Shown here in pieces: positions 31,930 through 41,232 of a DNA stretch of 64,000 nt. Each line of letters begins with the position of its first letter. Position 1 is the stretch's first letter. A program made the position numbers and the translations under genes. Below the pieces are notes generated by a model, which ran no database searches, was not told the origin of the DNA, and was given only the letters and a program-made list of their open reading frames with translations. Source of the stretch: Citrobacter freundii ATCC 8090 = MTCC 1658 = NBRC 12681 (GTDB taxonomy: Bacteria; Pseudomonadota; Gammaproteobacteria; Enterobacterales; Enterobacteriaceae). The stretch lies in NCBI RefSeq assembly GCF_011064845.1, contig NZ_CP049015.1, positions 1,488,001 through 1,552,000 of the forward strand. The letters are read 5' to 3'.

Positions 31930-32006
31930 TGGTGGCTACGACGGGATTCGAACCTGTGACCCCATCATTATGAGTGATGTGCTCTAACCAGCTGAGCTAC
32001 GTAGCC
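31930..32006 (-). tRNA. metU: tRNA-Met elongator (anticodon CAT)
   Basis: 77 bases with encoded CCA. The anticodon loop is CTCATAA (CAT), and the first pair of the acceptor stem is G-C, as in elongator rather than initiator tRNA. It is identical to the first gene of the operon at 32332-32408. Confidence 0.95.
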
Positions 32007-32027
32007 AGATACTATCATATTCTTCGA

Positions 32028-32102
32028 TGGCTGGGGTACCTGGATTCGAACCAGGGAATGCCGGTATCAAAAACCGGTGCCTTACCGCTTGGCGATACCC
32101 CA
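32028..32102 (-). tRNA. glnW: tRNA-Gln (anticodon TTG)
   Basis: 75 bases with encoded CCA and anticodon loop TTTTTGA giving TTG for CAA codons. Identical to the neighbouring copy at 32140-32214; it differs from the CTG genes in the anticodon arm and T-arm. Confidence 0.96.
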
Positions 32103-32139
32103 ATGACCGTTGCAGTGAACCGCTATATCGAAGAAAAAA

Positions 32140-32214
32140 TGGCTGGGGTACCTGGATTCGAACCAGGGAATGCCGGTATCAAAAACCGGTGCCTTACCGC
32201 TTGGCGATACCCCA
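32140..32214 (-). tRNA. glnU: tRNA-Gln (anticodon TTG)
   Basis: 75 bases, the second identical TTG-anticodon glutamine tRNA, third gene in transcription order after metT and leuW. Confidence 0.96.
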
Positions 32215-32237
32215 TCCGTGCAACGCTTACGGGTGAA

Positions 32238-32322
32238 TGGTGCGGGAGGCGAGACTTGAACTCGCACACCTTGCGGCGCCAGAACCTAAATCTGGTGCGT
32301 CTACCAATTTCGCCACTCCCGC
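32238..32322 (-). tRNA. leuW: tRNA-Leu (anticodon TAG)
   Basis: 85-base class II tRNA with a long variable arm and encoded CCA. The anticodon loop ATTTAGG region gives TAG, reading CUA-type leucine codons. Second gene of the operon. Confidence 0.95.
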
Positions 32323-32331
32323 AAAAAAAGA

Positions 32332-32408
32332 TGGTGGCTACGACGGGATTCGAACCTGTGACCCCATCATTATGAGTGATGTGCTCTAACCAGCTGAGCT
32401 ACGTAGCC
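32332..32408 (-). tRNA. metT: tRNA-Met elongator (anticodon CAT)
   Basis: 77 bases with encoded CCA and CAT anticodon; first gene of the operon, about 35 bases after the predicted transcription start. Identical to metU. Confidence 0.95.
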
Positions 32409-32448
32409 ATCTTTTTTTTCGCGTAACCTTATCGGCGTTGCGGGGCGC

Positions 32449-32477
32449 ATTATGCGTATTGAGCCTTGAAGCGTCAA
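32449..32477 (-). promoter_or_regulatory. Stable-RNA promoter of the metT tRNA operon
   Basis: Minus strand: -35 TTGACG (32477-32472), 17-base spacer, -10 CATAAT (32454-32449), then a GC-rich discriminator GCGCCCCGC. Strong hexamers with a GC-rich discriminator are the mark of promoters under stringent (ppGpp) control. Confidence 0.88.
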
Positions 32478-32593
32478 CCCCTTTTTCATTGAAAATAGCT
32501 GGAATGTGACTGTTTGGTTAGGTTGCGAACAGCATGACGCAATATTCGGCAATTATTAGTTATTAATTGTTTTTTTGCACAGAAAACAGACAT

Positions 32594-32620
32594 AAAAAAA
32601 GAGCCCCGCAGGGCCCTTTT
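32594..32620 (-). terminator. Terminator of asnB
   Basis: On the minus strand AAGGGCCC and GGGGCTCTTTTTTT form a short hairpin (one G-U-type mismatch) followed by seven T, 12 bases beyond the asnB stop. Confidence 0.8.
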
Positions 32621-32632
32621 CTAAGGATTAAC

Positions 32633-34297
32633 TTATTTATAAGCGGACTGGTGTACGCCAACCGCACGACCAGACGGATCGTTCATGGTTTTAAACGCTT
32701 CATCCCATTCGATCGCTTTAGCGGAAGAACAGGCTACAGATGGCCCGCCAGGCACACATTCCGCAGCGCTCGCAACCGGGAACAACTCTTCGAAAATCTC
32801 ACGGTACAAATACGCTTCTTTAGATGATGGCGTGTTGTATGGGAAACGGAAGCTGGCGGTTTCCAGTTGTTGGTCAGAAACTTGTTCAGCAGCGACTTCT
32901 TTCAGTGTATCAATCCAGCTGTAACCGACACCGTCAGAGAACTGCTCTTTCTGACGCCACGCGACGCTTGCTGGCAGGTAGGACTCAAAACATTCGCGCA
33001 GAACGTGTTTTTCCATTTTGCCGTTGCCGCACATTTTGTCCTGCGGGTTGATGCGCATCGCCACATCAAGGAATTTCTTATCCAGAAACGGCACGCGTGC
33101 CTCCACGCCCCAGGCTGACATCGCTTTGTTGGCACGGGCGCAGTCGAACATATGCAGTGCCTGCAGCTTGCGCACGGTTTCTTCGTGCAGTTCTTTTGCA
33201 TCTGGCGCTTTGTGGAAATAGAGATAACCGCCAAATACTTCGTCCGAACCTTCGCCCGACAGCACCATTTTAATGCCCATCGCTTTAATTTTACGCGACA
33301 TTAAGTACATTGGCGTCGAGGCGCGAATCGTCGTGACATCGTAAGTTTCGATGTGATAAATCACGTCGCGGATAGCATCCAGACCTTCCTGCACGGTGAA
33401 GTGGATCTCGTGGTGCACGGTACCCAAATGGTTTGCCACCTCTTGCGCAGCTTTCAGATCCGGAGCGCCTTCCAGGCCGACGGCGAAGGAGTGCAGCTGT
33501 GGCCACCAGGCTTCGCTACGTTCCTGATCTTCAACACGGCGTGCCGCGTATTTTTTAGTGATCGCGGAAATGACGGATGAATCCAGACCGCCGGACAGCA
33601 GTACTCCATAAGGAACATCTGACATCAGGTGGCTTTTCACCGCATCTTCCAGCGCCTGGCGCAGCTCGTTTTTATCGGTAACGTTGTCTTTGACTGCATC
33701 GTATTCAAACCAGTCGCGCTGGTAGTACTGACGAATTTCGCCGTCTTTACTCCATAAATAACTACCGGCCGGGAATTCTTTGATTGTGCGGCAGACAGGA
33801 ACCAGCGCTTTCATTTCAGACGCAACATAGAAGTTACCGTGTTCGTCGTAACCCATATACAGCGGGATGATCCCAATATGATCGCGACCGATCAGATAAG
33901 CGTCCTGCTCGCTGTCATACAGGGCAAAGGCAAACATGCCTTGCAGATCATCCAGAAACTCTGGGCCTTTTTCCTGATACAGCGCGAGGATAACTTCGCA
34001 GTCGGAACCGGTCTGGAACTGATAGCGATCGCCGTACTCAGCGCGCAGCGCCTGGTGGTTATAAATTTCACCGTTAACCGCCAGGATATGCGTTTTCTTC
34101 ACGTTGTACAGCGGCTGAGCACCGGCGTTGACGTCGACGATGGACAGACGTTCGTGTGCCAGAATGGCGTTATCACTGGCGTAAATACCCGACCAGTCTG
34201 GGCCGCGATGGCGCATCAGACGAGACAATTCCAGGGCTTTTTTACGCAGTTCAACTGCGTCAGTTTTAATATCGAATACGCCAAAAATAGAACACAT
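32633..34297 (-). CDS. asnB: Asparagine synthase B (glutamine-hydrolysing)
   Basis: Makes asparagine from aspartate, ATP and glutamine. The 554-residue protein has the catalytic N-terminal Cys2 (MCSIFGVFD) and glutaminase motifs (MRHRGPDWSG, NGEIYNH), then the synthetase domain with the PP-loop SGGLDSS and SGEGSDEVFGGY. The length equals that of E. coli AsnB. It is monocistronic, between the tRNA operon and nagD. The 299 bases upstream hold its promoter and a REP pair. Confidence 0.97.
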   Translation of the reverse strand: MCSIFGVFDIKTDAVELRKKALELSRLMRHRGPDWSGIYASDNAILAHERLSIVDVNAGAQPLYNVKKTHILAVNGEIYNHQALRAEYGDRYQFQTGSDCEVILALYQEKGPEFLDDLQGMFAFALYDSEQDAYLIGRDHIGIIPLYMGYDEHGNFYVASEMKALVPVCRTIKEFPAGSYLWSKDGEIRQYYQRDWFEYDAVKDNVTDKNELRQALEDAVKSHLMSDVPYGVLLSGGLDSSVISAITKKYAARRVEDQERSEAWWPQLHSFAVGLEGAPDLKAAQEVANHLGTVHHEIHFTVQEGLDAIRDVIYHIETYDVTTIRASTPMYLMSRKIKAMGIKMVLSGEGSDEVFGGYLYFHKAPDAKELHEETVRKLQALHMFDCARANKAMSAWGVEARVPFLDKKFLDVAMRINPQDKMCGNGKMEKHVLRECFESYLPASVAWRQKEQFSDGVGYSWIDTLKEVAAEQVSDQQLETASFRFPYNTPSSKEAYLYREIFEELFPVASAAECVPGGPSVACSSAKAIEWDEAFKTMNDPSGRAVGVHQSAYK

Positions 34298-34508
34298 AAC
34301 CTTCTCCGTTAACCTGTTGCGTGATGCTTTTTATGTTTGCTTGATAAAGAAAATGCCGCAAAGCGGGAGAGGGCGCAAGCGAATTGCGGGTCAGAAAATA
34401 AAAAATGCAATGGTCATTGTGGATTGGTGAAAAAAGATTACAGAATAGACGTGTTTATTGATGAATCGACAGTTTTATGGCGGTTTTATTGAATGGAGGG
34501 GCTTCGTG

Positions 34509-34593
34509 GGGCGGATAAGACGATGACGCCGCCATCCGGCAATAACGCTGCATAATTGCCGAATAAGACGAACTTATGTCTTATCCGGCCTGC
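34509..34593. repeat. BIME: paired REP elements between asnB and nagD
   Basis: GGCGGATAAGACG...CGCCATCCGGCA and CCGAATAAGACG...TCTTATCCGGCC face each other just beyond the nagD stop. The remaining asnB-nagD spacer (34298-34508) is AT-rich and has no gene. Confidence 0.85.
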
Positions 34594-34596
34594 GAA

Positions 34597-35349
34597 TCAA
34601 ATCACATCAATTTCAGCAACAGACGGGTAAATCCAGCTTGGTCTGAACGGCATGTTGTCAATATCATCGAGCTTGGATACGCCAGACAGTACCAGGATAG
34701 TTTCCAGACCCGCCTGAAAACCTGCCAAAATATCGGTGCGCAGGTTGTCGCCAACAATGACGGTTTCTTCTGAGTGCGCCTGCATTTTGTTGAGCGCCGC
34801 GCGAATAATCCACGGGCTTGGTTTGCCGACATAAAATGGTTTACGACCTGAGATCTTCTCAATACCGGCACAGAGTGCTCCACAGGCGGGATAAAAGCCG
34901 CGACCGTGGGTATCCGGGTTAGTGGCGATAAAACGAGCGCCGTTGGCGACAAAATACGCCGCTTTATGCATCATGTCCCAGTTATAGGAACGCGTCTCGC
35001 CAACAATCACAAAATCGGGGTTCACGTCGGTAATGGTAAATCCAGCTTTATACAGTTCGTGAATTAACGCGCCTTCACCAACCACATAGGCCTTTTTTCC
35101 TTCCTGGCGACGAAGAAAATCAGCGGTAGCCATCGCGGAAGTATAAAAGACGCTATCAGGGACATTCACACCTGCGGTGGCGAAGCGGTTTGCCAGATCT
35201 TGCCCGGTCTGCGAAGGGTAGTTAGTCAGCAGGACTAACGGCAGACCTTTTTCCAGGATCCCAGTCAGAAATTCTGCCGCACCCGGTACAGCAACATTGT
35301 CGTGCATCAGCACGCCGTCGATATCACAAATTACATTCTTAATGGCCAT
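34597..35349 (-). CDS. nagD: HAD-family ribonucleotide monophosphatase NagD
   Basis: HAD phosphatase active on UMP, GMP and similar nucleotides; last gene of nagBACD. The 250-residue protein has DIDGVLMHD (motif I), LLTNYPS (motif II) and VGDNLRTDILAG (motif IV). The chosen ATG gives the E. coli length; a longer frame from 35391 has no support. An ERIC element separates it from nagC, so its expression may differ from that of the upstream genes. Confidence 0.96.
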   Translation of the reverse strand: MAIKNVICDIDGVLMHDNVAVPGAAEFLTGILEKGLPLVLLTNYPSQTGQDLANRFATAGVNVPDSVFYTSAMATADFLRRQEGKKAYVVGEGALIHELYKAGFTITDVNPDFVIVGETRSYNWDMMHKAAYFVANGARFIATNPDTHGRGFYPACGALCAGIEKISGRKPFYVGKPSPWIIRAALNKMQAHSEETVIVGDNLRTDILAGFQAGLETILVLSGVSKLDDIDNMPFRPSWIYPSVAEIDVI

Positions 35350-35391
35350 GGACAATCCGACATTAAAAAAAGAAGGCATTACTATACACAA

Positions 35392-35517
35392 AATACACTA
35401 CATCATTCGAGTCGCATCAAGGCGGCAAGTCTGCGAACCTCCGGAGCTTACTGAAGTAAGTGACCGGGGTGAGCAGATGCAGCTAACGCAGAGGCAGCTT
35501 GAAGGATGACGTGTATT
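35392..35517. repeat. ERIC (IRU) repeat between nagC and nagD
   Basis: A 126-base imperfect palindrome: the ends AATACACTACATCATTCGAG and its counterpart CTTGAAGGATGACGTGTATT pair, and the core reads GGAGCTTACTGAAGTAAGTG then ACCGGGGTGAGC, the conserved ERIC centre used for ERIC-PCR primers. Its right end includes two of the three bases of the nagC stop codon. ERIC elements are non-autonomous and transcribed as part of mRNA, where they fold and may be cleaved. Confidence 0.9.
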
Positions 35518-36736
35518 AGCTTTCCAGCAAACGTTGCAGCAAAGTCCCGTTAAGCATTGCGCGTTTCACCAGCGCAAAGGCGCCAATGGCGGAGCGGTGA
35601 TCCAGCGTGGACCGAACCACCGGTAAATTATGGCGAAACGCCTTCAACGCCTGCGTGTTGATACAGCTTTCTATTGCAGGCAGCAGTACTTTATCAGCCT
35701 CGGTAATTTCGCCCGCAATGACGATTTTCTGCGGATTAAAGAGGTTGATGGCGATAGCGATGGTTTTACCCAGATGGCGGCCAACATGCTCGATGACTTC
35801 TGCTGCCAGATTATCGCCTTTATTCGCTGCCTTACAGATGGCTTTGATACTGCAATCATCCAGCGTGAGCCGGCTTGGATAGCCTTGCTTTAGCAAGTTT
35901 TGTACGCGGTGTTCGATAGAGGCGTTGGCCGCAATGGTTTCCAGACAGCCGAAATTACCGCAGTGACAGCGCTCACCCAGCGGCTCAACCTGAATATGAC
36001 CAATCTCACCGACGTTGCCATTGCGACCGATGAAAATGCGGCCATTGGAAATAATTCCCGCGCCGGTTCCGCGGTGCACTCGCACCAAAATGGAGTCTTC
36101 GCAATCCTGGCTTGCCCCGAAATAGTGCTCAGCCAGAGCCAGGCTGCGAATATCGTGACCAACAAAGCAGGTAACTTTGAAGCGTTTTTCGAGCGCTTCG
36201 ACCAGCCCCCAGTTTTCGACCTGAATGTGTGGCATATAGCGGATGACGCCGCTTTCAGGATCGACAAGGCCTGGCAGGATGACAGAAATTGCGATCAGCT
36301 CGCGGATTTTCCGCTGACAGCTCTCAATAAAGATGGCAATGGTGTTGAGCAGCGCATATTCCAGCGTTTCCTGGGTGCGCTCCGGGAGAGGGTAATGCTC
36401 TTCGGCGACCACTTTACTGCTCATATCATAGAGAGTGAGCGTCGTATCGTGGCGACCCAGGCGTACGCCAATTGCGTGGAAATTGCGGGTTTCTGTGACG
36501 ATAGAGATAGCGCGGCGGCCCCCGGTGGAGGCCTGCTGATCGACTTCTTTGATCAGCCCGCGTTCGATCAACTGACGCGTAATTTTGGTTACGCTGGCGG
36601 GGGCAAGCTGGCTTTGCTCGGCAATTTGAATTCGCGAGATTGGCCCATGCTGGTCAATCAGGCGATAAACCGCCGCGCTGTTAAGCTGTTTTACGAGATC
36701 AACATTACCTATTTGAGCTTGTCCGCCTGGTGTCAT
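35516..36736 (-). CDS. nagC: N-acetylglucosamine repressor NagC (ROK family)
   Basis: Transcription factor that represses nagBACD-nagE and chitosugar genes and activates glmUS; GlcNAc-6-P is the inducer. The 406-residue protein has an N-terminal winged helix-turn-helix (about 15-75, ISRIQIAEQSQLAPASVTKITRQLIERGLI), the ROK ATP/sugar domain with HRGTGAGIISNG, GEIGHIQVEP and the zinc motif CHCGNFGCLE. The start and length equal those of E. coli NagC. It begins 8 bases after nagA. Confidence 0.97.
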   Translation of the reverse strand: MTPGGQAQIGNVDLVKQLNSAAVYRLIDQHGPISRIQIAEQSQLAPASVTKITRQLIERGLIKEVDQQASTGGRRAISIVTETRNFHAIGVRLGRHDTTLTLYDMSSKVVAEEHYPLPERTQETLEYALLNTIAIFIESCQRKIRELIAISVILPGLVDPESGVIRYMPHIQVENWGLVEALEKRFKVTCFVGHDIRSLALAEHYFGASQDCEDSILVRVHRGTGAGIISNGRIFIGRNGNVGEIGHIQVEPLGERCHCGNFGCLETIAANASIEHRVQNLLKQGYPSRLTLDDCSIKAICKAANKGDNLAAEVIEHVGRHLGKTIAIAINLFNPQKIVIAGEITEADKVLLPAIESCINTQALKAFRHNLPVVRSTLDHRSAIGAFALVKRAMLNGTLLQRLLES

Positions 36737-36744
36737 TCTTTCTC

Positions 36745-37929
<1,185 letters not shown>

Positions 37930-37953
37930 TCATCGACAGGGCGGAGACATCAA

Positions 37954-38754
37954 TTACAGACCTTTAATATTTTCCGCTTCTAACTCGTTGAAGTATTTCA
38001 GCGTCTTCACTTTCAGTTCCATGGTGGAAGGCTCATCGCAGACCACAACGGCTTTTGGATGCAACTGCAGGCAACTGATGGTCCACATGTGGTTAACGTT
38101 GCCTTCAACGGCGGCTTGCAGCGCCTGTGCTTTCTGGTGGCCCAGAACCAGGATCATCACCTCTTCGGCATCCAGCAGGGTACCCACGCCAACGGTCAGC
38201 GCATATTTAGGCACCTGGCTTACGTCGCCGTCAAAGAAGCGTGAGTTAGCAACACGTGTGTCGTGAGTCAACGTTTTGATACGGGTACGGGAAGCCAAAG
38301 AGGAAGCCGGTTCGTTGAACGCGATGTGACCATCGTTGCCTACACCGCCCATAAACAGGTGGATTTTACCGTAAGAACGGATTTTTTCTTCATACTGACG
38401 GCATTCTGCATCAATATCCGGCGCATTACCATTGAGGAGGTTGATGTTTTCTGCTGGAATATCAACGTGATCAAAGAAATTACGGTGCATAAAGCTGTGG
38501 TAGCTTTCCGGATGCTCTTTCGGCAGGCCAACATATTCGTCCATATTGAAAGTAACAACATGCTTGAAGCTCACCTGGCCCGCTTTGTGCATTTCAACCA
38601 ATGCTTTATAAGCTGTCAGCGGAGTACCGCCAGTCGGCAGGCCCAGAACGAACGGACGATCTGCCGTTGGTTTGAACGCGTTAATACGGTTAACGATATG
38701 GCGAGCAGCCCATTTGCCGACTTGTTCAGCGGTATTCAGGGGGATCAGTCTCAT
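37954..38754 (-). CDS. nagB: Glucosamine-6-phosphate deaminase NagB
   Basis: Isomerises and deaminates GlcN-6-P to fructose-6-P and ammonia; allosterically activated by GlcNAc-6-P. The 266-residue protein has [13 protein letters not shown], the catalytic Asp in [10 protein letters not shown], and the active-site lid/His region [12 protein letters not shown]. It is the first gene of nagBACD and divergent from nagE. Confidence 0.97.
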   Translation of the reverse strand: MRLIPLNTAEQVGKWAARHIVNRINAFKPTADRPFVLGLPTGGTPLTAYKALVEMHKAGQVSFKHVVTFNMDEYVGLPKEHPESYHSFMHRNFFDHVDIPAENINLLNGNAPDIDAECRQYEEKIRSYGKIHLFMGGVGNDGHIAFNEPASSLASRTRIKTLTHDTRVANSRFFDGDVSQVPKYALTVGVGTLLDAEEVMILVLGHQKAQALQAAVEGNVNHMWTISCLQLHPKAVVVCDEPSTMELKVKTLKYFNELEAENIKGL

Positions 38755-38854
38755 TCTTCACCTCAAAAGTAAATGTAAGCAATTGGCGGATTGAGTCTCT
38801 GTGCAGTATTAAGCGTAACCTGGTTTTGCATCGGTAAGGATCAATCCGTTTCGA

Positions 38855-38874
38855 TTTTTTGAATGATAAAATAA
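38855..38874 (-). promoter_or_regulatory. NagC operator on the nagB side
   Basis: Minus strand TTATTTTATCATTCAAAAAA fits the NagC pattern TTATTT-N8-AAATAA with one weak position in the right half. It is about 94 bases centre to centre from the nagE-side palindrome, about nine helical turns, as needed for the repression loop known in E. coli. Confidence 0.65.
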
Positions 38875-38917
38875 GTTTTCGTAGTTAGCCAGTGGAAGGG
38901 AGGGTTAATAACGATAT

Positions 38918-38936
38918 TTGGTGACTGAAATCACAA
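38918..38936. promoter_or_regulatory. CRP site in the nagB-nagE region
   Basis: GGTGACTGAAATCACA has the TGA-N6-TCA core of a CRP site (half-sites GTGA and TCACA). It lies between the two NagC operators, as in E. coli where CRP activates both nag promoters. Confidence 0.65.
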
Positions 38937-38947
38937 AAAACACGCGT

Positions 38948-38968
38948 TTAATTTGCGATACGAATTAA
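38948..38968 (+). promoter_or_regulatory. NagC operator on the nagE side
   Basis: A palindrome with arms TTAATT and AATTAA separated by TGCGATACG. It sits about 130 bases before the nagE start. The wider nagB-nagE gap (38755-39096, 342 bases) has no gene; it is entirely promoter and operator DNA for the two divergent units. Confidence 0.7.
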
Positions 38969-39096
38969 TTTTTCACACACTCTGAATGTAGATGAATGGT
39001 TAATATCGTTGTTCCAGAATCTTGCTGTCAGGAATGGTCACACAATAAAAACATGGCTTCAAAGAAGCCTAATCGGGGTCTCGTAGGGGGAATAAA

Positions 39097-41046
39097 ATGA
39101 ATATTTTAGGTTTTTTCCAGCGGCTGGGTAGGGCGTTACAGCTCCCCATCGCTGTGCTGCCAGTCGCGGCACTGCTGCTGCGATTCGGCCAACCAGATTT
39201 ACTTAACGTACCCTTCATCGCGCAAGCGGGTGGGGCCATCTTTGATAACCTCGCGTTAATATTTGCGATCGGTGTTGCTTCCAGCTGGTCAAAAGACAGC
39301 GCAGGTGCAGCAGCGCTGGCAGGTGCGGTCGGTTATTTCATATTGACCAAAGCAATGGTTACCATTAACCCTGCAATCAATATGGGCGTGCTGGCTGGTA
39401 TCATCACCGGTCTGGTCGGCGGTGCCGTGTATAACCGCTGGTCTGGTATCAAACTGCCTGACTTCCTGAGCTTCTTTGGCGGCAAACGCTTCGTGCCGAT
39501 CGCCACTGGCTTCTTCTGTCTGGTGTTGGCTGCTATCTTCGGTTACGTATGGCCACCGGTACAGAATGCCATCCATGCGGGTGGTGAGTGGATCGTGGGC
39601 GCTGGCGCGCTGGGTTCCGGTATCTTTGGTTTCATCAACCGTCTGCTGATCCCAACCGGTCTGCATCAGGTGCTGAATACTATTGCCTGGTTCCAGATTG
39701 GCGAATTTACTAACGCTGCAGGTACCGTATTCCACGGTGACATCAACCGTTTCTACGCGGGTGACGGCACTGCGGGTATGTTCATGTCTGGCTTCTTCCC
39801 GATCATGATGTTTGGTCTGCCGGGTGCGGCGCTGGCGATGTACTTCGCGGCTCCGAAAGCACGTCGTCCGATGGTTGGCGGTATGCTGCTGTCCGTTGCG
39901 ATCACCGCGTTCCTGACCGGTGTTACCGAGCCGCTGGAATTCCTGTTCATGTTCCTGGCTCCGCTGCTGTACCTCCTGCACGCACTGTTAACGGGTATCA
40001 GCCTGTTCGTTGCAACACTGCTGGGGATCCACGCAGGCTTCTCCTTCTCCGCAGGTGCTATCGACTACGTGTTGATGTACAACCTGCCGGCAGCAAGCCA
40101 GAACGTCTGGATGCTGGTGGTGATGGGTCTGGTGTTCTTCGTTATCTACTTTGTGTTGTTCAGCGCGGTTATTCGTATGTTTAACCTGAAAACGCCGGGC
40201 CGCGAAGATAAAGAAGACGATATCGTTACTGAAGAAGCCAACAGCAACACTGAAGAAGGTTTGGCTCAACTGGCAACCAGCTACATTGCAGCGGTTGGCG
40301 GCACTGATAACCTGAAAGCGATTGATGCCTGTATCACTCGTCTGCGTCTGACCGTTGCCGACTCCGGTCGCGTAAACGATGCGATGTGTAAACGTTTAGG
40401 AGCATCGGGTGTCGTTAAGCTGAATAAGCAAACAATTCAGGTCATCGTGGGTGCGAAAGCTGAATCCATCGGCGACGAAATGAAGAAAGTTGTCGCGCGT
40501 GGCCCGGTGGCAGCAGCGTCTGGTGAAAGTGCGCCAGCAGCAGCGGCTCCGGCAGCAAAACCGCAGGCTGTAGCGAATGCAGTCACCGTTGAAGCGCTGG
40601 TTTCTCCGATTACCGGTGACGTAGTTGCGCTGGAGCAGGTTCCTGATGAAGCCTTCGCCAGCAAAGCTGTAGGTGACGGCGTGGCGGTGAAACCAACGGA
40701 TAAAATCGTGGTTGCTCCGGCTGCGGGCACCATCGTGAAAATCTTCAACACTAACCACGCGTTCTGCCTGGAAACTGTTAAAGGCGCGGAAATCGTGGTC
40801 CATATGGGCATCGACACCGTCGCGCTGGAAGGTAAAGGCTTTAAGCGTCTGGTTGAAGAAGGTGCGGAAGTTACTGCAGGTCAACCGATTCTGGAAATGG
40901 ATCTGGAGTTCCTGAACGCTAATGCACGTTCTATGATAAGCCCGGTTGTGTGCAGCAACAGCGATGATTTCGGCGCTCTGGTCATTAAAGCCGAAGGTCA
41001 TGTGGTTGCTGGTCAAACACCACTGTATGAGATTAAAGGTAAGTAA
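39097..41046 (+). CDS. nagE: N-acetylglucosamine PTS permease NagE (EIICBA)
   Basis: Single-chain phosphotransferase transporter that imports and phosphorylates GlcNAc. The 649 residues are in the order EIIC (about 1-365, many helices), EIIB (about 390-470, with the phosphocysteine in DACITRLRLTV) and EIIA (about 500-649, with the phosphohistidine in EIVVHMGIDTVAL). A linker rich in Ala/Pro joins EIIB to EIIA. It is divergent from nagB and has its own terminator. Confidence 0.97.
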   Translation: MNILGFFQRLGRALQLPIAVLPVAALLLRFGQPDLLNVPFIAQAGGAIFDNLALIFAIGVASSWSKDSAGAAALAGAVGYFILTKAMVTINPAINMGVLAGIITGLVGGAVYNRWSGIKLPDFLSFFGGKRFVPIATGFFCLVLAAIFGYVWPPVQNAIHAGGEWIVGAGALGSGIFGFINRLLIPTGLHQVLNTIAWFQIGEFTNAAGTVFHGDINRFYAGDGTAGMFMSGFFPIMMFGLPGAALAMYFAAPKARRPMVGGMLLSVAITAFLTGVTEPLEFLFMFLAPLLYLLHALLTGISLFVATLLGIHAGFSFSAGAIDYVLMYNLPAASQNVWMLVVMGLVFFVIYFVLFSAVIRMFNLKTPGREDKEDDIVTEEANSNTEEGLAQLATSYIAAVGGTDNLKAIDACITRLRLTVADSGRVNDAMCKRLGASGVVKLNKQTIQVIVGAKAESIGDEMKKVVARGPVAAASGESAPAAAAPAAKPQAVANAVTVEALVSPITGDVVALEQVPDEAFASKAVGDGVAVKPTDKIVVAPAAGTIVKIFNTNHAFCLETVKGAEIVVHMGIDTVALEGKGFKRLVEEGAEVTAGQPILEMDLEFLNANARSMISPVVCSNSDDFGALVIKAEGHVVAGQTPLYEIKGK

Positions 41047-41079
41047 CTGCTCCTGAGTAAAGTGAGTTAAGTGCCTTAA

Positions 41080-41112
41080 GCGGCGGGGGATAGTCCTCCG
41101 CCGCTTTTTTTT
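41080..41112 (+). terminator. Terminator of nagE
   Basis: GCGGCGG and CCGCCGC pair around GGGATAGTCCT and are followed by eight T, 33 bases after the nagE stop. Confidence 0.9.
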
Positions 41113-41232
41113 GCAGCAATCGGCCCCAATATTTTCGTTTGATACGTATTTTACGTAACTAAGGGTTGTCAGTCTGCCTGGCTTATAAGATCATACTCCG
41201 TTATACGTTGTTTACGCTTTGAGGAATCCACG

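Noticed and set aside
31592..32375. Several overlapping reading frames with repeated peptides such as GFEPRNAGIRNQSLTAWRYPN across 31.6-32.4 kb
   Set aside because: They are translations of the tRNA genes on the wrong strand; identical tRNA copies produce the repeated peptide. No ribosome binding sites are present.
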